Shown piece by piece: positions 35,844 to 44,043 of a stretch of 64,000 nucleotides of DNA. The DNA comes from Stutzerimonas stutzeri (GTDB lineage: Bacteria > Pseudomonadota > Gammaproteobacteria > Pseudomonadales > Pseudomonadaceae). The stretch covers positions 124,001 to 188,000 of the forward strand of contig NZ_JAMOIC010000001.1 of the NCBI RefSeq assembly GCF_024448895.1. Direction: 5' to 3'. Made by a program: the position numbers and the translations under genes. Below the pieces are notes generated by a model. That model saw only the letters and a list, made by a program, of their open reading frames with translations, made no database searches and was not told where the DNA came from. Numbering within the stretch: position 1 is the first letter of the stretch; the number at the start of each line of letters is the position of its first letter.

Positions 35844-36856
35844 GCATCCGCTAAGGCTGCGGCGCAGCACCGTTAAGCGGTTCGTAGAGCAATTAAAAAG
35901 CGTGGGCAGCCCTGGGCTGTCCGCGCATGTTGCTTACTACTTTTTTTTGTCCATTGCGTATGAGCTTCGCACCGCTGACGCCCGCGTCGAGCTATATACA
36001 GACAATGCTTATCTTTTGAGCAAAAACAAACGGCCCTTGTATCGCTACAGGGCCGCAGAAGGGCGGGGTCCAATTCCTCATACCGCTCCGAGCGGTTTGT
36101 CCGAGTTTCGTCCTGAAACCATGCGAGTCCTTCGCGTACAGCCACATCGGGAGCAACCCGAGCTTAATGACCGCCGCCTGATTTATCGGCGGGGACGGAC
36201 AAAGTCAGGCATGGACCTATCGGAGTCACGATAGTGGCAAAAGTTCATCACTCTGAGCCCTTTTTGACATCAGACTAATCAGCGCGCGGCGGGTGGTCGA
36301 CCGTAAACTGGCAAAGAGGTCTGTGGGTCATCAGGCTGGTTCAACACCCTTTGCAAAATTACCGCAGCGTCGCGCCTATCGGCAGGTGCCGCAAACATAA
36401 AAGCCAACCTCGACGTGGACACCACACAACCCGGTCTTCCTGTTTCGGCCACGAGTTCAACCCAAGCACGATTAAGCTACCCATACATCCCGTGTACAGG
36501 CTAGCGGACGAGGCCATCGATCGGGCCAAGCAACAACGTGCCGCCTGAAGCGGTGTGATTCCAAGGAGACCGAGCATTCCTGCCTGTTAGTGGTTACCTG
36601 GGGTATATGATCAAACGAAACGAGACCGCTTGAAGCCGCAGGGAGACAACCGAGTCCGCTAGCCCAGCGCTACTTGCTCGATACCGAAAGCACCTAGGTC
36701 ACGCGGGCTCATTGAAAGCCTGCCTTAGCACTACCCTTAGTTTAGGCGCCGTGTAACGGTGAGCGACGCTGAACGAAGCGACAATCGGCAATTGGCTGTT
36801 AACCGGTAAAATGTTGAGTCAATTTGACAACGAGCACACCTAATGGAGGCTCGCCT
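35844..36856. other. Gene-poor stretch with clustered hairpins
   Basis: About 1 kb after radC without a supported gene. A palindrome CAGCCCTGGGCTG lies at 35907-35919. A run of hairpins occupies 36032-36203 and is listed separately. A 65-codon frame at 36351-36548 ends in plausible protein (HPVYRLADEAIDRAKQQRAA) but lacks a ribosome site and may be a remnant. Confidence 0.45.
36032..36203. ncRNA. Candidate structured RNA
   Basis: Three stems follow each other: GGCCCT/AGGGCC (36032-36054), ACCGCT-ccg-AGCGGT (36082-36096) and CCGCCG/CGGCGG (36171-36192). An 8-bp inverted repeat TTTGTCCG (36096-36103) and CGGACAAA (36196-36203) encloses the last one. The density of stems exceeds the surrounding sequence. 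Strand, ends and expression are not known, and no partner protein family is evident. Confidence 0.3.
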
Positions 36857-37018
36857 ATGTCACAGCGCGCGATCAATCATGACGGTCCTCGCCCCGTCCA
36901 TACAAGCGGACCCATGCGCCCATATCAGGCATTGCATGAGCCCAAAAGCCGAACACGAGCGTACCCGGCACTCGGCAAGACACATCCCGTCTCGGTGGCC
37001 TGGAACCGAGCCCGCTAA
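36857..37018 (+). CDS. Possible 53-residue small protein
   Basis: A short frame opening with ATG seven bases after a perfect GGAGG. The product is basic and proline-rich (DGPRPVHTSGPMRPYQALHE, then SRTRAYPALGKTHPVSVAWNRAR). No family is recognised. The ribosome site is the main support. Confidence 0.35.
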   Translation: MSQRAINHDGPRPVHTSGPMRPYQALHEPKSRTRAYPALGKTHPVSVAWNRAR

Positions 37019-37196
37019 CCTTGATCTTACACAAGGCAACCATGTGCCTCATCCCCTTGAGATCAGTCCAAGACCCTGCCTATACAGCTGTACTCAATAT
37101 CAAGCGTATCCAAAGCTTGAGTACGTTGAGAAGATTCGAACAAAGCAGCTTTAGCTTAGCGAACCATGCCACCTCAGCTATAAGGGCCTAAGTACG

Positions 37197-38249
37197 ATGA
37201 TTGACGAATCCATTCTTGTCCTGCCGCTACTACAACTGGCTGACGAACATAGAATTTCTAGACAGGTACTAACCGAGAGAATTAAAGCACACGGAATAAC
37301 CCTTCTGTTTCACCGCCCCACAAATACTACTGTCTGGGTTTCTGCGCGAGCGCACATCACAAATCCCCCTTTTGAAATCCGAACGGTACAAAGCATATTG
37401 AGACCCAAAAAAGGGGGGACTCCCTTTAACGATAGCCATGACCACTATAGAAAAGTTGAACGCGACATCAACTTCTTTTCGATCGATTCGTCCGAGTGGG
37501 AGGAAATCACAGCAACCGGTCAAGTCACCAAGCGCAGCTTTGAGGAAGCCTTCCTTTACAGCCGCAGCCACACAATTGAAACGACTCCAGCGTACACATT
37601 GTTTCATGAGAGTATCAGTCCGTTGCGAGCATTGGTTGTGAAGGCAGAGCTGTTTATCACATCCTCATCAAAAGAAGTCCGTCCTGACGAAATTACCGTT
37701 ACCGAGCGGGAGATTCTAATCCAGCGAGACGACGCGCTAAAGTTGGTCAACGAGACATGTCAACCCCGGGACTTTAGACGAGAAGAGTGGATGTCTGATA
37801 ACCTGTTTCTACTTAATCAGGCATCTAGCATCTTTTTAGCTAGCAGCGACATTACGGCTGAGAATAGAGTTTCCAGATTAAAAGAAATCAAAAAATGGCT
37901 GAGGGGGAAGCTTTCAAATCAAGGCATTGATTTGATACATCAGGCAGCGCTCTCCTTGCTTCCGGCCGAGCTTTATGAAATGACAGCTAAAGGAACAGTT
38001 TCGCCAGATATCACCAAAAAATACCCAGCGCATGCATCGGTCTCGTTAGTCATGATCAATGAGGCCGCTATTCACTTCTGGAATCTTAGAAATGATAATT
38101 TTCAGAAAAATTATGATAAAAAACACGAGGTCGTAAAATATCTTACAAATGAAGATCATAAAATGACAAGGCGGCTCGCGAGTGCTGCCTTTACAATCAT
38201 AAAGTTACCTGATCTAAACATCACGAGTCCGAGGGATCTGGCCATCTGA
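37197..38249 (+). CDS. Unknown 350-residue protein
   Basis: A soluble protein of unknown family. The N-terminus (LADEHRISRQVLTERIKAHGI, about residues 13-33) has a helix-turn-helix-like arrangement, so DNA binding is possible. The middle is mixed and the C-terminal 150 residues are strongly helical and lysine-rich (RLKEIKKWLRGKLSNQGIDL and later NDNFQKNYDKKHEVVKYLT). Codon use and base composition are AT-richer than the core genes at the right of the window, which fits transfer. Its 3' end overlaps the 3' end of the convergent YagK/YfjJ-like gene by 36 nt. Confidence 0.6.
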   Translation: MIDESILVLPLLQLADEHRISRQVLTERIKAHGITLLFHRPTNTTVWVSARAHITNPPFEIRTVQSILRPKKGGTPFNDSHDHYRKVERDINFFSIDSSEWEEITATGQVTKRSFEEAFLYSRSHTIETTPAYTLFHESISPLRALVVKAELFITSSSKEVRPDEITVTEREILIQRDDALKLVNETCQPRDFRREEWMSDNLFLLNQASSIFLASSDITAENRVSRLKEIKKWLRGKLSNQGIDLIHQAALSLLPAELYEMTAKGTVSPDITKKYPAHASVSLVMINEAAIHFWNLRNDNFQKNYDKKHEVVKYLTNEDHKMTRRLASAAFTIIKLPDLNITSPRDLAI

Positions 38250-39302
38250 TCTTTTGCGTCCTCTCTTAGTCGCGCTCAGCTTTGGGCTGTTGCCCTTAGA
38301 AAACGAGCGACCCACCGATGGAGAGAGACGCACCCAATAATCGACCTTGGTGAGGTAAGCGCCAACCTTGTTTTTTAGCACATCTATCCTATCGCTCTGA
38401 TCGTAGCTGATCATCCCTATCCCTACGTTCTTGTATCGTTGCTTGTTCGCATTACAGTTATAGAACCGCCCCCTCCCTTCCGTTACGCTATTCTTCCAAT
38501 GCTCGCCAATCATCCGTGCCAAACCTCCATCCTGACGATGCTCCGAACCGCTGTAAAAAAGCAGAAGATGGAAATGAAAGCCTTTCAGATGTCCGTATTC
38601 GAGCTTACAAACGAAACCTAGAAGGCCACTGACAGGTTTTCCCTTGTGAAGGTCTGTCTGCATTTTTGACCAATGTCGTTTAACTGCTGATATGTCAGAA
38701 TCAAAATCAAGCCGACCGCTTAGATAACCGCCTTCATATGACAAATCAATACGTAAAACCAACATCCTTGCATGCTGTTGAAATAAGTCATCAATGTAGC
38801 GCTCAAGCCCTTTAGTTCGTTTTAGTGAAGCTCTTTTGAAACGCTTCAATATTGACTTAAAGTCTACACTTGAGAGCTCGCATCGAAGTTCTGACACGAG
38901 GTCGTTAGCAGCCAGGACAAAAGATTCCGCTACTTTCCCTCGCATGGCGTCAACTGGCCAAAATTCGCATAACGAGGTGAGCTTATCAACGTGCTTAAAA
39001 TAAACTTCCACATATGGATTCATCTCATGATAGGGTAATGTATGCGTTATCGTAACAACCCCCCTCCTCAACAATGTGTATAGCGATCGTCCAAGCTTCC
39101 GACAGATAACCGCTCCCTCTTTGAGGGAATCAAAAAAGAACAGCGGCTCTTCGCTACTTCCAATCATTTGCATTAGCCGCTCTATGTTTCTTACCTCTAA
39201 TATCAAGCTCTCCTCTAGATGGAAGCATTCAGAGCCCTTATGCTCTTCAATTATTAGCTTTTCAAGCTCTACACTAGCTAACCAGTCAGTCCCATAGAGC
39301 AT
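38214..39302 (-). CDS. YagK/YfjJ-domain (inovirus Gp2-like) protein
   Basis: A 362-residue protein from the ATG at 39302, which has AAGGA eight bases upstream; ATGs at 39308 and further out are alternatives. The C-terminal half carries the YagK/YfjJ signature: MLVLRIDLSYEGG, GFVCKLEYGHLKGFHFHLLLFYSG (a H-x-H HUH-like strand) and KNKVGAYLTKVDYWVRL. Related proteins in filamentous phages and cryptic prophages act as, or resemble, rolling-circle replication initiators. A candidate catalytic Tyr is in the DYW segment. It follows the DUF3987 gene on the same strand after 230 bases. Confidence 0.75.
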   Translation of the reverse strand: MLYGTDWLASVELEKLIIEEHKGSECFHLEESLILEVRNIERLMQMIGSSEEPLFFFDSLKEGAVICRKLGRSLYTLLRRGVVTITHTLPYHEMNPYVEVYFKHVDKLTSLCEFWPVDAMRGKVAESFVLAANDLVSELRCELSSVDFKSILKRFKRASLKRTKGLERYIDDLFQQHARMLVLRIDLSYEGGYLSGRLDFDSDISAVKRHWSKMQTDLHKGKPVSGLLGFVCKLEYGHLKGFHFHLLLFYSGSEHRQDGGLARMIGEHWKNSVTEGRGRFYNCNANKQRYKNVGIGMISYDQSDRIDVLKNKVGAYLTKVDYWVRLSPSVGRSFSKGNSPKLSATKRGRKRSDGQIPRTRDV

Positions 39303-39534
39303 AATCATTATCCTTGATCCACACGCAATATGGCTCTTAGCGGCCATATTGCTTGTGTCATAACAACATTGTCCAAACCACAAGCTTTGATTGAAGCAGT
39401 GACCCCTATGCACTTACATGCATGGGGTAGCCATGCTAAGCATGCAAGAGCAATCCAATGTTACTAATGATTACCCTGTAGATACATGCAACCAATTAGA
39501 ATGTAATCCTTAATTCCATCTGCTCGATACATGC

Positions 39535-41097
39535 TTAAATTGTATAGCCAGGCAGACACTGAGTGAAATGTAGTGCTGGGTGGCCGGCTGCTTGATGACC
39601 ATTGTCGTGGTAGAAGTTAGTAACCTGTACTTGCGACGGGTTTGGTGTAAGGAAAGGCATCCATGGACAAGTATCTACGTATAGAGATTTGTCGCCAGCA
39701 AACGTGGCAGCTGCTATCTTCCCTTTACTCGCCAACCGGATAAGCACGGAGTCCAACGCGTCCTTATGCCTAAACCTGTTAGGGCCGTACTGCCTGATCA
39801 AATTTCTTTTTATAAATCTTTGACCACTCGCTTGTGTTCTGACCAGCCAGTGCAGCATGACTTCTTCATCAACTAGATCCTTGTGGTCTTGACTGAAAAG
39901 CCGGATAAATTCCTCCGAGTAGAATCCGGCAATTTCCTCGGCTGTGTTCAGGGTGGTAACAGATACATCTCCTTCGAATCCTTCAAAGCGATGTAACAGC
40001 ACCGCTAGGCGAGCAATGACGTCAGCCAGTTTCGATGCATGGTCCCCCAGGCCATGGAATCTCCCGCCAGCGCATATCTGCGCCTCAATTTTGTTAGATG
40101 TCTGTATCCATTGCTGTACCGCTTCAGGAGTAAAGGCAACCAAACTGCGCTTTCTGTCGCCCGCCTTGTACACACGAAGGTTTTCCTCGAGCAATGATCC
40201 CAGCCTTAAATTAAATGTCTCTTTCTTGATCCATGAATTAGTTCCTGCACCAACGTATCTAGTGCCTTGAGTAGAGTGCGGGTGGCATATCAAAAATCTC
40301 GCCCATAGCCCCGAACCTCTAGCCTGCTCGCCCCGCTGCTTCATATGTGCAGAAAAAGCGCTTTCCTGAACCATCAGAGACACGGTAAGCCTTGCGTCAT
40401 TAAGCTGAAAACTGTCTACAGTTTTCCTATCGATGGTTATTGAATCGCCGCTCCAGATAGCGTTTTGTTTTGAAAAATCATTGAAAGCACGTCCTTCCAG
40501 TATCCCACCTCCCTCGCTTGATATAAGTCCAGCAGTTGGGAGATCCTTGTGCATCCCATGAAACAACGCTTCAGGGGTGACATCCTCATAGAGGATTTTG
40601 AACCTCTTTGGCTTAGCTGGACGCTCTCGTTCAATAGATAACAATGCTGCCTCTTCAGCTTTGGTTTGCAAACCTTTGGAGCTCTTTTTTTTAATCTCTT
40701 TTACGATTGAGTGCCGCCGTGCTGACCAAGCATCATTCTTGGCCTTCCAGTCACATATTTCCTCATCATGCTTTGGTTCCTGCTCGAACTGAAAATCCCT
40801 GAAAGGCTGCAAAAAAGCGTTTTCAACCGTTGATTTCCTTTCGCCCGAGTTTGCAATCGCAAGCAGCATAAGAGAGCACGGCGTTACTTGCCCGTTTGGC
40901 TTCTGGACGTCAACTAACCCCTGAAGTGCAGTAGAAATTGCAGTCAGTACCGCGTTGAGAATGATCGCACGGGGGGCTTGTATATTAACTACCGCCTCGT
41001 TAACCGCATCACTTATCAAGGGGAGCGCCGCGAGAGATGGTTCGTTTCCCAACTTAAAATTTCGCATCCAAAACTGGTCATGGCTCTGGTCAAACAT
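39535..41097 (-). CDS. YfjI-like DUF3987 protein
   Basis: A 520-residue protein from the ATG at 41097, preceded by GGGAG at good spacing; it overlaps the AlpA gene by 8 nt. Features of the family: LMLLAIANSGERKST (a P-loop-like GERKS), KILYEDVTPEALFHGM in near form, and GLISSEGGGILEGRAFNDF with the IDRKTVDSF strand. DUF3987 proteins occur in satellites, prophages and islands next to AlpA, and several are primase/helicase-associated ATPase relatives. A role in replication of the element is likely but unproven. Confidence 0.8.
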   Translation of the reverse strand: MFDQSHDQFWMRNFKLGNEPSLAALPLISDAVNEAVVNIQAPRAIILNAVLTAISTALQGLVDVQKPNGQVTPCSLMLLAIANSGERKSTVENAFLQPFRDFQFEQEPKHDEEICDWKAKNDAWSARRHSIVKEIKKKSSKGLQTKAEEAALLSIERERPAKPKRFKILYEDVTPEALFHGMHKDLPTAGLISSEGGGILEGRAFNDFSKQNAIWSGDSITIDRKTVDSFQLNDARLTVSLMVQESAFSAHMKQRGEQARGSGLWARFLICHPHSTQGTRYVGAGTNSWIKKETFNLRLGSLLEENLRVYKAGDRKRSLVAFTPEAVQQWIQTSNKIEAQICAGGRFHGLGDHASKLADVIARLAVLLHRFEGFEGDVSVTTLNTAEEIAGFYSEEFIRLFSQDHKDLVDEEVMLHWLVRTQASGQRFIKRNLIRQYGPNRFRHKDALDSVLIRLASKGKIAAATFAGDKSLYVDTCPWMPFLTPNPSQVQVTNFYHDNGHQAAGHPALHFTQCLPGYTI

Positions 41098-41389
41098 TTT
41101 TACTCCCTCTCCCAAGATGGACGTCGCCGTACTTTTCTGGATATTTTCCACCATTGATTTGACTGTACTGTCTAGAAATATTTATGCACTCTTCAAGCCA
41201 TAAACTAATTTCTGCCTCTATCCAGCGCACGGTGCCGCTTCCCAACTTAACTTGTTTAGGAAAGCTCGCATCGTAGCGAGGCGACTTTGAGTCAAGCTTG
41301 TTATATATAGTTGATCTACACAGACCAGTTCGCTTTGTAACCTCCTTCAATCGCAGCATTGTTATGGGCATCGCTTCTTGGCTGCTCAT
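41090..41389 (-). CDS. AlpA-family transcriptional regulator
   Basis: A 99-residue protein with GGAGGAAG upstream of the ATG. The helix-turn-helix MLRLKEVTKRTGLCRSTIYNKL and the following SFPKQVKLGSGTVRWIEAEISLWLEE are the MerR/excisionase-like AlpA domain. In cryptic prophages AlpA turns on the excision or integrase gene of the same element. Here it heads a three-gene row (AlpA, DUF3987, YagK/YfjJ-like) and no integrase is present, so it may regulate the row itself. The GTAACGG repeats 80 bases upstream are candidate binding sites. Confidence 0.85.
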   Translation of the reverse strand: MSSQEAMPITMLRLKEVTKRTGLCRSTIYNKLDSKSPRYDASFPKQVKLGSGTVRWIEAEISLWLEECINISRQYSQINGGKYPEKYGDVHLGRGSKNV

Positions 41390-42017
41390 AGTTAAACTTC
41401 CTCCGTACTAGATGCGGAGAAAAACATATAACTCTGACATTGAAATGGCAATGACGACATGGTAACGGAAAGGCCGTTACGGCCGTTACGGCTTGCCTCT
41501 TGACAGCGGCGTCGCGATAAGCTCGACTCACTTGGATCCGGCGTTCTGAGGCTGGCTGCCATTGCTATTGCTGCTATCGATAGCGGAAATAGCAATGACC
41601 ACCCTAAGGGCGCAGCGAATTTGCTTTCTTCAATAGGGACATAAAGCGAACCAGCCGCAGCCCGTCCAAACACGTTAGTCGGCTGGATAGAGGTTCGCTG
41701 CTAACCCTTGTTCACGTTTGAGGTAGGGGTTGGCTGGGCCTAGTATTAGCGAACTCCAAACTTGCGATCCGCTGTCTTCGAATCGAGACGTGTATCTAAC
41801 TCCAATGCTCCCCACCTACCTAGTCATCTACGTAGGCAGCCGGCGGTAAACGGAGCTCTTTTTACGTGGTCGTTGCCAACGATCCTGGCCCTTCTATGCA
41901 TAACCGGGTAACTCGGCTCAGCTTGATCGGCCAGAATAACCGGGGCTAGCCGGGCTCATAAACACAAGTAAGATTTACCGTTAAGTTATGCATCCCCCTC
42001 AATAGATAGGCTCTTTC
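41390..42017. other. Divergent gap between AlpA-like and MvaT-family genes
   Basis: This holds the GTAACGG repeat cluster and the upstream regions of two divergent genes. A 93-codon minus-strand frame (41392-41673) overlaps the AlpA leader, has no family resemblance and is left out. Beyond 41700 I see nothing specific. Confidence 0.45.
41462..41490. repeat. GTAACGG/CCGTTAC repeat cluster upstream of alpA-like gene
   Basis: GTAACGG (41462-41468) faces CCGTTAC (41474-41480), and a second, directly repeated GCCGTTACG follows (to 41490). The spacing suits an operator or short iteron set for the minus-strand AlpA row. Confidence 0.5.
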
Positions 42018-42377
42018 ATGTCCAAACTTGCAGAATTCAAAGCCCTTGAGGCTCAACTCGCAGCCCAACTCAAACAGCTTGATGCTCTTAAAAACGATGG
42101 TGGACTGAAGCGCGAAATTGAATTCGAAGAAAAGCTTCGCGACCTTATGGCCGAGTACGGAATAGGCCTGCGGAGCATCATCGATATTTTAGAACCGAAA
42201 GAAAGCCCGGAAAGCGCTACTCCAGCTGCGCGTGGCCCGCGCCGCCAGCGCCAGGTCAAGGTGTATAAAAACCCAGAAACCGGAGAGACGATCGAGACAA
42301 AAGGCGGCAACCATAAGGTACTGAAGGCCTGGAAAGAGCAGTACGGAGCTGAGCAGGTGGAGGGGTGGCTGCAATAA
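42018..42377 (+). CDS. MvaT/MvaU-family H-NS-like silencer
   Basis: A 119-residue protein with the MvaT layout: an N-terminal coiled-coil (LAEFKALEAQLAAQLKQLD) for oligomerisation, a linker, and the C-terminal AT-hook-like DNA-binding domain (KVYKNPETGETIETKGGNHK, then LKAWKEQYG). MvaT proteins silence AT-rich transferred DNA in pseudomonads. This copy lies in the island, so it is probably an additional, element-carried paralogue that may damp the cost of its genes. It is followed by a good terminator. Neighbours on each side are AT-richer accessory genes. Confidence 0.88.
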   Translation: MSKLAEFKALEAQLAAQLKQLDALKNDGGLKREIEFEEKLRDLMAEYGIGLRSIIDILEPKESPESATPAARGPRRQRQVKVYKNPETGETIETKGGNHKVLKAWKEQYGAEQVEGWLQ

Positions 42378-42396
42378 AGCAGCGGCTCGATTAGCT

Positions 42397-42425
42397 AAAG
42401 CCAGGCAATGCCTGGCTTTCTTTTT
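42397..42425 (+). terminator. Terminator after MvaT-family gene
   Basis: AAAGCCAGG pairs with CCTGGCTTT across a 5-nt loop, followed by a T-rich tail. Confidence 0.75.
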
Positions 42426-42858
42426 GCGGACCTTTCTACCCAGCAACGCTGTCCCGCTGCTTTCGGTATAAGCCGTCATATCGGCACTGGGACGCAGGTT
42501 CGTGCCAAGTGTGCGGGACCCAGCGCTATCTGAAATACATTCCGCCTAGATCATCGCTCAGAGCCGAGCGTTAAGCACGATCGGCTTGCTGCGTGGCCCG
42601 TAATACGCACCAGCAACAAAAACCCCGCCGAAGGGTGGCTGCACACGAGGCATTCCGTTCACCCTTTTTTTTGCAAATGCCATCCCGCAATCCTGCTTAC
42701 TATCCGAGTTAGCTTCGCATCCCTAGCCTAATTTGTTCTGATCCGACTCATAAGTCAGGCTAAAGCCATTGCGCCTGTCTGAATCCACCGAACGATTGAT
42801 ACCAGTGTGCCGTCATGTGACGAGAATCCTGTCTCCACTCACTCAAAGGATTCTGAGC
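42426..42858. other. Upstream region of curlin-repeat gene 1
   Basis: About 430 bases without a supported gene. The reading frame of the curlin-like gene stays open back to 42769, but the ribosome site and signal peptide place the start at 42859. No clear promoter or operator is seen. Confidence 0.4.
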
Positions 42859-43908
42859 ATGCACTCACGCTCCCTCCTCGCGGCTGCCGTTACTCTGGTA
42901 CTCATCGGCCAGGCACAGGCTGCTGACAGCCAGGTTACTACCGAACAGATTGGCAGCTTAAATAGCATTGAAGCTAGTCAAAGTGGCACCAACCTCGGCC
43001 TTTCCATTTACCAGAGTGGTGAAGAAAACGTCGTGGATACCGAGCAGATCGGCGACGGCAATACCGCCCGCCTTTCTCAGCAGGGCGACGGTAACTATCA
43101 ACGTGTCTACCAGTATGACGCTCAGGACGAGTACAGCGGGAACCATAGCGCGGTCGTCGACCAGATCGGACGAAACAATACTGCTGTAGTCCTTCAATAC
43201 GACGTAGCCAACCACAGTGCTGAGGTGCTGCAGGAAGGCAACTACAACATCACTACCGTCAGCCAGTCTGAGCGGGTGAACAGTTATGCTGGACAGCAAA
43301 GCGGCACGGGCAATTACGCACTGGTAACGCAGGAAGGTGGCGCAGATGCTATGGCCGTTCAAAACGGCACGAACAACACCCTCTATCTTCACCAGCGAGC
43401 CTGGCCGTACGGCGCGAGCACAAACGTATCTCAAACCGGCTCCTCTAACTCTGCAAATATCTACCAGACAGATGGCGGGCGCCACTCGGGCGGAAGTGTC
43501 GACCTGACGCAGAATGGACTCGATAACACAGCCAACATTGTTGCAACCGGTGCGTGGAGTACCTTCGAGTTCGAGCAAACAGGCTCAGCCAACCGTCTGA
43601 CTGCTGCGCAAAGCGGACGCAACACCTCTTTCTCCGGCTCGTCCATCGGTGACGGTAACCAGATCGACATCAACCAGAGTGGTGACTTCAACTCGCTTGA
43701 AGTGGCTCAGTCCGGTAACGACAACATCATCGTGGCGAACCAAGGCGGCTGGTGGGGTGAAGGCGACATCGGTGTTATCAGCCAGACCGGGTCAACCAAC
43801 TCTGCATTGTTGACTCAAAACCTGACCCAGGAAGGCGCTTCCACCAGCATGGCCAATATCTTGCAAAACGGTACAGGCAATTCTGCGACTGTCGTTCAAG
43901 GTCACTGA
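42859..43908 (+). CDS. Curlin-repeat (CsgA/CsgB-like) secreted protein 1
   Basis: A 349-residue protein with AAAGGA eight bases before the ATG. A signal peptide (LLAAAVTLVLIGQAQA) should be cut before ADSQ. The mature part is built of curlin-type repeats of about 20-23 residues with regularly placed Gln, Gly and Asn (for example QIGDGNTARLSQQGDGN and QSGDFNSLEVAQSGNDN); at least a dozen can be read. Curlin repeats form amyloid fibres outside the cell, where CsgA is the main subunit and CsgB the nucleator. This protein is over twice the length of CsgA. No csgD, E, F or G gene lies here, so export must rely on genes elsewhere. It pairs with a second copy 135 bases downstream. Confidence 0.8.
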   Translation: MHSRSLLAAAVTLVLIGQAQAADSQVTTEQIGSLNSIEASQSGTNLGLSIYQSGEENVVDTEQIGDGNTARLSQQGDGNYQRVYQYDAQDEYSGNHSAVVDQIGRNNTAVVLQYDVANHSAEVLQEGNYNITTVSQSERVNSYAGQQSGTGNYALVTQEGGADAMAVQNGTNNTLYLHQRAWPYGASTNVSQTGSSNSANIYQTDGGRHSGGSVDLTQNGLDNTANIVATGAWSTFEFEQTGSANRLTAAQSGRNTSFSGSSIGDGNQIDINQSGDFNSLEVAQSGNDNIIVANQGGWWGEGDIGVISQTGSTNSALLTQNLTQEGASTSMANILQNGTGNSATVVQGH

Positions 43909-43916
43909 CCTCTAGT

Positions 43917-43940
43917 GGGGAGCTTGGCTCGAGACTCCCC
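43917..43940 (+). terminator. Weak hairpin after curlin-repeat gene 1
   Basis: GGGGAG pairs with CTCCCC over a 12-nt loop, followed by TTCT. It may lower rather than stop transcription into the second gene. Confidence 0.35.
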
Positions 43941-44043
43941 TTCTGAATCGAAGCCCCAACGGGTCAACAATCAATTATTCGGCCCATATGCCTAACTCGT
44001 TGAAGCCCGACCATCCTTGGCTCCAAACAAAAGGTTTATCCCA

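Noticed and set aside
36032-36203. Retron-type RNA
   Set aside because: No reverse transcriptase gene is found anywhere in the window, so only a generic structured RNA can be suggested.
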